The position numbers and the translations under genes are program-made. Shown here one piece after another: positions 23,301-30,887 of a DNA stretch of 64,000 nucleotides (within the stretch, counting starts at the first letter, position 1; each line of letters opens with the position of its first letter). The DNA comes from Rhineura floridana (taxonomy: Eukaryota; Chordata; Lepidosauria; Squamata; Rhineuridae), in NCBI RefSeq assembly GCF_030035675.1, contig NC_084482.1:75739120-75803119 (forward strand), written 5' to 3'. Under the pieces are notes generated by a model. That model had not been told where the DNA came from. It did no database searches and saw nothing but the letters and a program-made list of their open reading frames with translations.

Positions 23301-26300
23301 GATGAGCATGCTTTTATTAGAGTGCTGTTATTTTGAAATGGAGAAATTAAAACGGAAACTAAAATGTCACTATTTATATACATTACAAAGACAGAATTTC
23401 CCTGGGTAATTTTGTCTTTGTGGAAAAAGGATTGATAATTATTAGACAATTGGATATGTTAATTTTGATTTCTTTAGCTTTGTGTATACACATTTTCTTT
23501 AATGCTTCCAAATAAGGAAAATATCTTCCTCTATGTAGAGCTGCTATTATTCTTAAAAGCAATTACTCTGAAATGTCCATGCATTGCCTCTCCAATTTCT
23601 TTACATGGGTCACTTCCAGGTGACCTGTTTATTGAGAATTCATCATGATTTGTTTGCACGAAGTTTGTGGGGAGGTTAGGTGACATTGGCTGTTTACTGA
23701 GCACTCATTCTGATTTGTTTGTGGTGAGTTTGTACAACATTGCATCAAGCAATGGTTATCCCACACTTTCTGGTGCATTTCTTAGCAACTTTCTGTATTG
23801 AAAAAGTTTGCTTTTTTTGGTAGGTGAGGGGAATGGGTTTGCTGGGCAAGAGTGCCAACCAATCAACTTTAATTGTACCATCTGACTTTGCCAGTATGTA
23901 ATTGAATCCCACCTGGAAATAGGGACAGTCTGGAAGCACCCATGGAGTGAAAATGGAATGCACATGCAAAAGCAAGATCTGTGAAAACTTCTGATGGTAG
24001 AAAGGGAGGGGATGCATAATGTTTTGCCCTACCAATTATACCCTAATGGTGCATTGTTTGATTGTTCCATAGTTTTGATAGCAAGCTGAATGGAGAAAGT
24101 GTTGATATATATATATTACGTGGTTGAAAGAAAGATCAGGACTCAACGCTTTAGGAGCTGTTTTTCCCTGCATGTTACACACATTTTGCACCAGCTGTTC
24201 TGAATCTTTCCATGATGCTGCCACAAATTATTTCAGTAAATTGTGGGTCTCTTCCAGTCATTCTGAACCTTCTGGGACACAAGTTGCACACTCTTCCACT
24301 AAGTACAACATTTTATTTTACAGTTGTTCATTTAAATGTATCATGCCCCACAAAAAAACTGCAGGAAATTTTGCAAAGATTTTAAACCCTAGTTTGGGGG
24401 ATTGTTGCCTGCAAAAATGTAGAGATATATTTCCATCAGGGGTGGGGTGTCCCACGAAATTCATTTTCTAAGTACTTTTTACCCATTTGCTTCGCCTTTC
24501 TGCCATAATTTCCATTTCCTTTCCAGGGTTCTTGATGCCAAAATTAAACATGTCACTATAGCTTATTCAGTATGGATACTTCCCATGTCTGTCTTGTCTT
24601 TTTGAGAACTTTCCATGGAGTCATGATTTGGCTCTTTGCGATTATCATTTTCCAAGGGCATGTCATGTTTGTATGAAAGCTAGGATTCATGGAAAATCCT
24701 TGGAGGGCTGAACCGTATTTTCTTTTCTGCCTGGTCAAATTAAAATGAACCCCTCTCCCCTTGTATCAATTAATGTTTCATACAGCATGGGTTCATCTAC
24801 ACAATGGTTTGTTGTGTGTTTGGTGCTACTCGCATCTCCTTTTAATCTGCAAGGCTCACATGATGTTACTGACAAATAGAAGCTATTATGTGGTTTCCCC
24901 CCTGTAAATCCGTACTAACCCAATCCTCTGATAATACGAAAAGGGAAGAGAATACTTCTTCACTCCATATCTCTAGTGCTTGCAGACACTTTGCTTTGAT
25001 GCTTTTAGGTGGGTGTGTCAATTGTTCCCCTCTCCACGTCCACTATCTCCTCCTCCCTTCTTTCATTTCGTTTCCTGTAGGCAGACAAGCAACTTCCAGC
25101 TGCTCTCCATTCTGCTGGCCTTTTTATATTGCTGCAAATAGTGCCATATTTTTCTTTTCCCCCTAGCTTGCGTGCAAAAGCATAACTTTGCTCAAACAAA
25201 GATTTGTATTTCAGTTGTATTATACCACTGAAAACACAAAAAATCACACTTTCAGGTAGTTTTTTTTAAAAAAATGAAACCTACTGCAGCTGGTAGAACA
25301 AACTGAGCATGCTCAGTAGTCAAGAAACCAGAGGGAGTGGAAATGTTAAATTAGAGGACATGGTCATTAGGAAACTGTGTGATTGATCCTTCCCAGTGTG
25401 AATAGAAAATACTGTGTTTGCAGTTAGCATTGAGCCCTTACTGTGGATGCTGCAAATAGAAAACTGAGGTAAAAACAGTGTCTTTAGTAAGAAGTAATGC
25501 TCCCTTGTGGACAAGCCCCATAACAGTAACACAGTAAATTATCAAGAGTAACTGTTTTCTCATTTTCCTTTTAAAAACTTGTAAGATCTTTATTTATTCA
25601 TTTATAAATATAGTTGTACAGTATACTGTTATTTTGTTAAAAACATCAAAGTCGTTTACAACAAGTTAAAAAAAAACAGCCATACAATAAAAACATTAAT
25701 AGTACAAAAAAACACAAAAGCCAATTATTGCAAAAAGACATCTTCTTAAGTGCCTGCATAAACCTGGTGGAACAGTAAGGTTTACAGCAGGCGCTTAAAA
25801 GTTAAAACAGAAGGCACCTGCTGAATCTCTGTTGGCAGAGCATTCCAGAGAATTGGGCCGAAGACACTGAAGGCTCAATTCAAATCTATGTTAAATGAGC
25901 CTCGATAACTTGCGGGACAACCAAATCCACTCCTGCAGATTATCTCAGTGATTGAGCTGGGATAAAAGGGTCCAATACTTTTTTCCTTAGTCAACTGTCT
26001 GTGTCTCCAAAAGCACAGAAAAAGCTGAGAAGCAAAGGTAAAGAAGGGATAGGGTATCTGTGGCCCAACAAGATGTTGGACTACAACTCTCATCATCCTT
26101 GCCCATTGGCCATGCTGATTGAAACTGATGGGAGTTGGAATCCAACAACATGAGGAGGGCCACAGGTAAGGTAAGGTCCTAAACAGAGAACAGTCCTCTA
26201 TTTGAATAGCTGTCCAGTCTGTGTTCAATTCAAAGACAGAGACCTAAGAAGGGAGAGCAAGAGGGGCCTTGAAGGTGCTTATCAGCAGCTAGCACCTGGA

Positions 26301-29300
26301 CAACAAACTGAGCAGGCACACAGGTCACCTGGCTGTAGTCTTCCCCAGTAGGATGTGCTACTGTACTTCTATTTAAGTTGTAGTAATTATTTCCAAATGT
26401 GTATGAATTATGTAAGAATTAGCATATGCAGATTTTATGCAAATATGTGTTCCCTTTTTACCTTTTTTTGGTGATGCATTTCGCTTTTGGGGGTAATGTG
26501 TAAGTGGCCATCCTAGCTTCAGTTTTTCTATCCCTGGGCTATCTGGGGATTTGGGGAAAAAGAAAAAGAGAACTCCATGAGGGATGATCATGTTATAGAT
26601 GTTTACATGATCAGGAATGGTGTGGAGAAAGAAGACAGAGGCATTTCCCCCGTTTCTCGTTAACTCTCCTAATGAAATCTGTGACTCCTAATGAAATTGA
26701 TGGGCAGTAGATTCATGGCATACACAGTGTACAACTAACTTGTGGGACTTGCTATCACAAGTTGTGATAATAGCAGGGTGGTCATGTGTGCTGCTAGAAG
26801 ATGTGTATATGTATATATTACACAGAGAGAGAGAGAGAGAGAGTTTTTAATGGTCTCAAGTATCAGGAAACATCAGTTTGGTGGTAATATTTGGGTTTCC
26901 TGTACACAGCAGAAGCTTTGAGGTTTCAAATCCTGTTTCTCTTCACAAAATCTAACATTAATGATCAAGAAGTCCACCAACATTTGGTCTCCAACAATGG
27001 TCTGTCAACTGTTTGTCAAAGTTCACAAGGAGGTAATTCTGGTGATAGCCATTAACTTATTTGTTTCCAGCATATGGTAGTCATGTTTAGCTAATCTGAG
27101 ATACTGACCCTCTGTACATTTTTCTAATCCCTTTTAAAAGTGAGAGAGTGGTGGTGACCAAATAGGGGCTGAGGGACTATAAACTGTTTGGAAAGATTTA
27201 CATCTGCTGATGTATGGAAGACAAGCAAATGCATTTCAGTTTATGAAATATGAGCATATAATAATCAGAGCGTGGAAGATTACTTTTAAAAAGTAATAAA
27301 TTACAGTTACATGGCCCCAAAAGTAGTAATTACCATTACATTTGCAATTGCTCTGAAAGTAACTGATTACTTTACTTTTTCTCAAAAGTAATCACTACAA
27401 TTACATTTGTTACTTTAAAAAAAACCCTACAAGGGGCTGGCCTTGGCTGCTGCACATCTAAGTAGCCTAAAACAACATTAAAAATAAACACACACATACA
27501 GAGATAGTAGAATAATTCTTTTTATCCATAAGATAGTAATAGTGGTCTCTCCGCTGGTAAGGGAGGTGGAGAGGGAGGCAGAGGCCACTACTCAGATCTT
27601 TGCACATCAAACCAAGTGCAACTCCCCCCCACTCAGCCAGCAAACATAATCTCTCTCACTTAACTACCTCCCAGACCCTGCCCTGCCACCAACTAAGGGA
27701 CACTCACAGAAGCAAACGTTTTCCCCTGAGATGCAAAAAAGTTAAAATACTGGGTGTCTCCTGGGTGCAAAGGGCCAGCTAAAGATCACCCCCACAGTGA
27801 GTGGCTCAGGGGTTACATGCCCTGCCACCTGTGCAGCCGTGGGCTAGCTGCATAGTCTCAAGGAGCCCAATTGCCCCCCAGCTGGCAGTTGCGGACAAAG
27901 GAGGGGCTGGTTTGTGCAGCTGTGGCAAGCTGAGCAGGCCCTAGCCAGCTGGGGAGGACTAGCCTCAGAGGGAGGCAATGGTAAGCCCCCTCTGAATACC
28001 GCTTACCATGAAAACCCTATTCATAGGGTAGCCATAAGTTGGGACTGACTTGAAGGCAGTCCATTTCCAAAGCCTTGCCAAGCCTTCTGTTCTTATGTTC
28101 TATTATAGGGTTCAGACAGGCAGAGACATTTCTATTTTTAAAGCAGACATTAAGACCTACATAAATCATGAGCCAGTGTTCTTTTGATCAAAGTTTGCTT
28201 CCTTTCTACTCCCAATAGCTTCTGGACTTATCACTTTCACCAAGCACACAGATTTGCCTCCAAACGTGAGCTCAGTATCACCTTGTTCTTGAGCCAGTTA
28301 ATTTCATAAGTTGATTAAGACTGTTACAAAGTACTTCTTGAATCTACTGCAATTTCCCCCCAAGTTCTCCAGTTCTGAAGAGAGCCATATTACATAGGTG
28401 TTTCCAGACAGACCTCTCTTTTTTTGGTACCTTCTCCATGGTTCATTACAGGTTATGGGGCATCCATATAACATCATCATCCTTTTGCCCTGTGCTTTCT
28501 CTCCTTCCATCTGTTCTTTTCCCTCCTAGTACAAAAAGTCCAACTGAAACAGAAGTGGTGGTGGTGGTGAAACATAGGTGTTGAATTTCTGTGCTTTTAC
28601 CTCTCAGGTTTAGGATGGTGTGTTTTTGATATGGGGAGGAATACATGGAGCCATTCCAGTCCCTCCCAGTTCTTAGAGGGGGGGAGGGAATTAAATCCAT
28701 TCCCTCCCATTTCCAGGTGGATTTTTAATGGAAAATCCTTAAAAATCCACTTGGAAACACAGTTTTCTTTTTTTATAAAAAGACACATGCCAGACAGTCC
28801 TGGGTTTATGTGCTGCTTCCATCCCCTGCTTCTGGCCTTTCCAGCTGCCTACATCCTGAGCAGCCAGTGCAGGGGGCTCCTTGCTGCCACATGGTTTGAT
28901 CATACCTTCAGCAAGTTCCCCTGGGACTTAATGCTCCATTACTCTCAGGGGAAATACTGTGGGGAAATATGGCTGCCCTTAGTGTAGGAATTTAAGGAAG
29001 CAGCAATTTTAATCCCATCCTGTGTTCATAGCAATCAGTGTTGCTTCCGTTCTGCTGCACTTCACCTTCTGCTGAAATCTAAATTATTTTTCTTATGTGA
29101 TTTCTATTCCTGACTTTGGGTGAACATGTGAATTGTGGCAATTTCCACTCCAATTTCAGTTTCTGACAGAATTCTCTGACTTTTCTACCCCAGTGTTTAT
29201 GGCACATATAATCTTTACTATCTGTTTTTTAAAACCTTTTTTTTCCCCTGCTGTTGAACTTCACCTTTTCACTGCCACCATCAGCTTCTGGGGGGCTGGA

Positions 29301-29414
29301 GAACCAAATAACGCTGGGCATCGTGAGGACTGTGCTACACTACGTTTCAACGGGAAGTGGAATGATGCACTGTGTTCTTTAAAGGAATACTGGATCTGCA
29401 AAAAGAAATGCTAG
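9049..29414 (+). CDS. Type II membrane C-type lectin receptor (CD209/CLEC4G/CD23-like), eight coding exons
   Basis: Coding exons are 9049-9133, 10484-10594, 13946-14071, 17065-17190, 19538-19663, 20498-20649, 21128-21237 and 29285-29414. All have AG/GT junctions and matching phases and give 321 aa. Order: tail 1-40, membrane span about 41-59, three 42-residue neck modules (66-191), lectin domain 192-321. The domain has WIGLSD (256-261), EPN at 285-287, ED at 293-294 and WND at 304-306, the full set of Ca2+/sugar ligands of mannose-type lectins. Cysteines 198/209, 226/317 and 295/309 fit the long-form disulfides, and C195 with C321 fits the extra pair seen in CD209 and CLEC4G. Sequons NLT recur in each neck module. 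Such receptors sit on leukocytes or endothelium and bind glycans of pathogens or self; the ligand here is inferred. Tail YSEQ resembles the CD23 tail. The closest human relative is uncertain, so no symbol is given. Confidence 0.93.
9304..9734. mobile_element. Fold-back DNA element with about 75-bp inverted ends, intron 1
   Basis: The left arm (gagggccaaactagac, then taaatacatagcaggcagct) is matched inverted by the right arm ending ttgaccctc at 9734. Near the inner edge both arms carry ccttaactaattacag. The arms are alike over about 75 bp with scattered changes. No coding frame. A non-autonomous transposon is the likely origin. Confidence 0.75.
10484..10594 (+). CDS. Lectin gene 1, exon 2: transmembrane segment
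   Basis: Acceptor ttcacag and donor gtaagt frame 111 nt in phase 1-1. The exon encodes [10 protein letters not shown] followed by a span of about 19 hydrophobic residues, [19 protein letters not shown]. Lysine and arginine lie on the N-terminal side (KR at 27-28, K39), consistent with a type II signal anchor. Confidence 0.93.
11308..11574. mobile_element. Fold-back element, intron 2 (family with the copy at 15218)
   Basis: Ends ggccacacccacaccagac and, inverted, ggccacatccacaccagac. Inner arms carry aatcctaggaagtgtagtttg and its complement. The whole 267 bp folds back on itself. No frame of note. Confidence 0.75.
11776..11986 (+). mobile_element. Sauria-type SINE, slightly 5'-truncated
   Basis: Contains the B-box-like ggttcaaatcc, then agccatgaagctcactgg, and the Bov-B-like 3' end ttgccataaattgg with acttgaaggcagtcc. 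Same family as 22445-22674. Confidence 0.88.
11990..12870. repeat. Pyrimidine-rich minisatellite, unit about 170-180 bp, intron 2
   Basis: Each unit pairs a conserved block (gtcagttttacctat, then gggagtaaatcccattgaac) with a 60-100 bp tract of almost pure C and T on this strand. Blocks start at 12119, 12293, 12464, 12646 and 12776. The last spacing is 130 bp and its copy is nearly identical to the one before, a recent duplication. The conserved block resembles half of the palindromic family A element. The long purine/pyrimidine tracts could adopt triplex DNA. Confidence 0.85.
13946..14071 (+). CDS. Lectin gene 1, exon 3: neck module 1
   Basis: 126 nt, phase 1-1, acceptor cttag and donor gtgagg. 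It encodes residues 66-107 with an N-glycosylation site at N73 (NLTAS), then an amphipathic stretch ([18 protein letters not shown]) likely to form a coiled coil. Matches exons 4 and 5 in length, phase, sequence and flanking intron. Confidence 0.93.
14349..14408. repeat. Compound microsatellite (TC)n(AC)n and (GA)n
   Basis: TC repeats run to about 14366, AC repeats to about 14382, then a G run and GA repeats to 14408. The TC and GA parts are complementary and could pair. Confidence 0.9.
14630..15130 (+). repeat. AT-rich interspersed repeat, copy 1 of 3
   Basis: Shares with 47570-48170, and inverted with 53690-54070, a series of short phrases such as tcctaataaacacattttt, atgcattttt and tttatgcacact. 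No coding frame. Split by a short SINE at 14719-14786. Family unknown to me. Confidence 0.6.
14719..14786 (+). mobile_element. 68-bp internally deleted Sauria-type SINE with target duplication
   Basis: Begins agtggtgtagtggttg (A-box region) and jumps directly to the tail catagggttgccataagtc. Copies of acatttttatatgcagtttt at 14699-14718 and 14787-14806 flank it, a 20-bp duplication. Confidence 0.85.
15218..15965. mobile_element. Fold-back element split by a second element (15380-15777), intron 3
   Basis: Left arm: attactattattccact, then cctgggaagtgtagtttg. Right arm ending near 15965 carries the complements. Same family as 11308-11574. Between the arms, a segment at about 15380-15777 starts caggagtgtagtta and ends cactacactggtg. 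It is flanked by ggtttaac and gatttaac, a probable 8-bp duplication with one change, and is itself partly palindromic (gtgttagccactga against its complement). Confidence 0.65.
15966..16840. other. Intron 3 remainder, part of the duplicated neck-exon unit
   Basis: No gene. Phrases near 16300 (attttcccaggagga) and 16470 (tctgtaatccagtagaact) match those at 17500 and 17630, and partly 19790, showing that intron sequence was copied together with the neck exon. Confidence 0.6.
17065..17190 (+). CDS. Lectin gene 1, exon 4: neck module 2
   Basis: 126 nt, phase 1-1, acceptor attag and donor gtgaga. It encodes residues 108-149, with sequon NLTPS at N115 and the pattern [18 protein letters not shown]. 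It is the most diverged of the three but has no stop and keeps both splice sites. Confidence 0.92.
17700..18035 (+). mobile_element. CR1-like LINE 3' end, intron 4
   Basis: Matches the 3' end of the element at 7665-8735: ggattagacaaatttatg, tgctggactagatgggccac, tgatcccgcaggctctgctt, then ttatgttctta. Only the last few codons and 3' untranslated region are present. Confidence 0.85.
18156..18322. mobile_element. Fold-back element, about 165 bp, intron 4
   Basis: Left arm ggggaatcttttttgctccc and right arm gggagcaaaaaaggttcccc are near-perfect complements, with further pairing around aactttaacaggt and acctgtcaaagtt. Short central loop. Confidence 0.75.
18343..18590. repeat. Six tandem copies of a unit of about 39 bp
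   Basis: Units start with tagacgtggctaag or tagagctggctaag at 18343, 18383, 18423, 18461, 18500 and 18538, separated by C/T-rich spacers. No coding use visible. Confidence 0.85.
18798..18892. mobile_element. Palindromic short element, family A
   Basis: Begins ggttgcaatccaata and ends ataggattgtactg, same layout as 6587-6682. Confidence 0.7.
19538..19663 (+). CDS. Lectin gene 1, exon 5: neck module 3
   Basis: 126 nt, phase 1-1, acceptor catag and donor gtgagg. It encodes residues 150-191 with sequon NLTPS at N157, pattern [18 protein letters not shown], and a second sequon NFT at 189-191 just before the lectin domain. Confidence 0.93.
20498..20649 (+). CDS. Lectin gene 1, exon 6: first third of the lectin domain
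   Basis: 152 nt, acceptor cttccag, donor gtaagt, entering in phase 1 and leaving in phase 0, as in group II lectin genes. It encodes [19 protein letters not shown], then [20 protein letters not shown]. This covers the first beta strand and first helix with C195, C198, C209 and C226. Confidence 0.95.
20845..20959. mobile_element. Palindromic short element, family B
   Basis: Arms read gagctgtggcctttcag with ttgggactccatctctcatc and, inverted, aggttccccacccctg with gatgggagttggagttcag. Family B recurs at 22273, 26050, 48628, 55181, 57296, 57934, 60686 and 61493. The copies at 57934 and 61493 show 8-bp duplications as in hAT elements. Confidence 0.7.
21128..21237 (+). CDS. Lectin gene 1, exon 7: middle third of the lectin domain
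   Basis: 110 nt, acceptor atgtag, donor gtaagt, phase 0 to 2. It encodes [20 protein letters not shown] and [15 protein letters not shown], with the WIGL core strand and the W-WLDG turn that precede the calcium loop. Confidence 0.95.
22273..22412. mobile_element. Palindromic short element, family B
   Basis: Starts caggggtgaggaacctctgg and ends ggttcctcacacctg, inverted ends of about 25 bp with tggccctcc inside. No clear target duplication. Confidence 0.75.
22445..22674 (+). mobile_element. Full-length Sauria-type SINE with 17-bp target duplication, intron 7
   Basis: tRNA-like head with A box gtggtgtagtggttagag and B box ggttcgaatcc, a middle part, and the Bov-B-like tail ttgccataagtcagg with gacttgaaggcagtcc. 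Copies of aattaggccaacatgag at 22428-22444 and 22675-22691 flank it exactly. Bov-B elements in the window are the expected source of reverse transcriptase (known for this family). Confidence 0.95.
22692..25594. other. Intron 7, unassigned part
   Basis: No exon-like open segment with lectin motifs. Two related phrases about 70 bp apart (ttgagaattcatcatgatttg near 23630 and tgagcactcattctgatttg near 23700) suggest a local duplication. The rest is unique-looking AT-rich sequence, possibly an old DNA transposon that I cannot name. Confidence 0.4.
25595..25870 (-). mobile_element. LINE 3' end (CR1/L2 group)
   Basis: Read on the minus strand it ends in an AAATAAAG-type tail and contains pieces like those of the elements at 37850 and 44500 (ggcagagcattccagagaat on this strand is the FWNALP region of pol). 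5'-truncated. Confidence 0.55.
26050..26168. mobile_element. Palindromic short element, family B, worn ends
   Basis: Carries gatgttggactacaactctc and, inverted, gatgggagttggaatccaac around a short centre. Confidence 0.65.
26190..26335 (+). repeat. Interspersed repeat, family C
   Basis: Shares cctctatttg, then cacctggacaacaaactgag and caggcacacaggtcacctgg, with copies at 38786-38948 and, inverted, 41410-41582 and 46328-46450. The 41410 copy ends ggtcaccct, which suggests a DNA transposon with TAGGGTGACC ends. Confidence 0.6.
26824..26843. repeat. (GA)10 microsatellite
   Basis: Uninterrupted GA run followed by a short T run. Confidence 0.9.
27266..27625. mobile_element. Interspersed DNA element, family D
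   Basis: Starts cagagcgtggaagattactt and matches 48944-49438 over its length (ggctggccttggctgctgca, then taagtagcctaaaacaac). Both copies contain many short direct and inverted aagtaat words. The start is the same as that of the small element at 49076-49191, so it probably belongs to a hAT-like family. Confidence 0.65.
27961..28068 (+). mobile_element. Sauria-type SINE, 3' half
   Basis: Carries cctcagagggaggcaatggt and the tail tagccataagttgggactga with cttgaaggcagtcc. The tRNA head is missing. Confidence 0.85.
28069..29284. other. End of intron 7, unassigned
   Basis: Contains a short inverted pair around 28690-28765 (ccattccctcccatttccag region) but no exon or named repeat. The polypyrimidine tract before the last exon (tttttttcccctgctg near 29240) is a normal acceptor context. 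Confidence 0.4.
29285..29414 (+). CDS. Lectin gene 1, exon 8: calcium site, last strands and stop
   Basis: 130 nt after an acceptor ending catcag, with stop TAG at 29412-29414. It encodes [16 protein letters not shown] and [23 protein letters not shown] predicts mannose/fucose/GlcNAc-type rather than galactose-type (QPD) binding. An ATTAAA at 29787-29792 could serve as the polyadenylation signal, but that is tentative. Confidence 0.95.
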
Positions 29415-30872
29415 TCAAGCTCCTGTCTACACAGCAACTTTATTCAACGTTGGGAAAACTTTTGCCTTTATAATATCCCAGGACATTTTGTAGTACACTG
29501 AGTTTTTTGGCTGTAATAATAGACATGTGCACATCACTTTCTAAAAAGGTTTTTGAACTTAGCACCGCAGAGCAGACATCCTCATCTGTTTCCGTCCTTT
29601 GATTTTATGGACTCTCCTCTTGAATGCTTGACTGCAAATTTTGCTTCTTGCTTAGGGTTAACAAACAAACATTCAATTTCACTTTGAAGCATGTTGAACA
29701 AGCCTTATGCAAATTGACTGCCCATTTCTTCTGAAGCATGGAGTACAAAGGCTTCTACTTTTAAACCTGTTTAAGTTGCATTTGTTATTAAACTTGTTGC
29801 TGTTGTTGCTGCTGCTGTGTTGGGAGAATTTGTGTGTTCTGTATATGCACATATTCAAATGTCTGTTTTGGTGCAGGTGCTGCTGAATGCTGCTGTTCCA
29901 GAAAATGTAGTAGAATGCGTGTGAGTAAATCTGTGTTTCTGTGTGAGCATGAACACATATTCTGACACTGTGAGTGAGCACATGTGCCCGTGAGGGGGAT
30001 TACTATTTTGCACATGTATATGGGAGACACATGGGGGGCCCTTTTCATCATTTCCCACAGATAAGGGAGGAAATTATATTTCTGGGATGCAAAACCACAG
30101 AAAGATGTTAATAGCAGCAGCAGCTGCTGCTGCTGCTGCTGCACATGTAGGCTGAGGTGGGGCAGTTGTGACACATTAGTAGCAACCTCACCCACTAAAA
30201 TATTATTTTTGACCAGTATTTACCCACAATATTTGCAAATTAAATTTTGTGGCACTAGCAAGTGCATGGGCAGCACCTGTTATCACAGCCAAGCCCAAGC
30301 AATTGCAAAATACTTTTTTTCTGTGCTGAATCTTTTTTGTTATGTTAGCAAAATAGTAGTGTGTGTGCATGTGTGTTGGTGGGTGAAAAGCAGCTAACAG
30401 AGTTAAGAAATCACTCCCAAGAATGAACCATCACAAGTGTTATCAGACACACTGGAGGAAAATCAACATTAATCTATATTAAAAGGTGACTGTTTAGCTA
30501 ACAGTATTGTTGGGTGGAAGTCATGTTCTTGGTGTATGAACCCATGACCTCCCCAAAAATCGAAATATTAAAATCCCAAGCAGAAGTACTTTTCTGTTCC
30601 ATTTACCTTCTAGAACCTCCTACTGATGCCAGCCAGCTATGATTTTAATAAACACATCTACCAATCCATATGAGCCTTATTCATGCAAGAAGGATTGCAA
30701 GCCAACATCAGCAACAGATCCTGCAAGGATAGATCTGTGAACCACTAACGTTTCTCCAAGCTCTGTGAACCATTGACATTTCTCCAGGGGAGCATGGGTC
30801 AGACCAATGCCTGGAAGCATCAAGTGCAGAGTGAGATCAAAAACATCTGCGTGACCATGATTATAACAAGAT
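29415..30872. other. 3' untranslated and intergenic region after gene 1
   Basis: No coding exon. A possible polyadenylation signal ATTAAA is at 29787-29792. A palindromic trinucleotide run, AGC copies followed by TGC copies, lies at 30113-30142 and could form a hairpin. Confidence 0.5.
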
Positions 30873-30887
30873 AATGAGGCACAGCAG

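Noticed and set aside
30113-30142. AGC/TGC run as a coding polyglutamine or polyalanine exon
   Set aside because: No splice sites or open frame context; a palindromic microsatellite.
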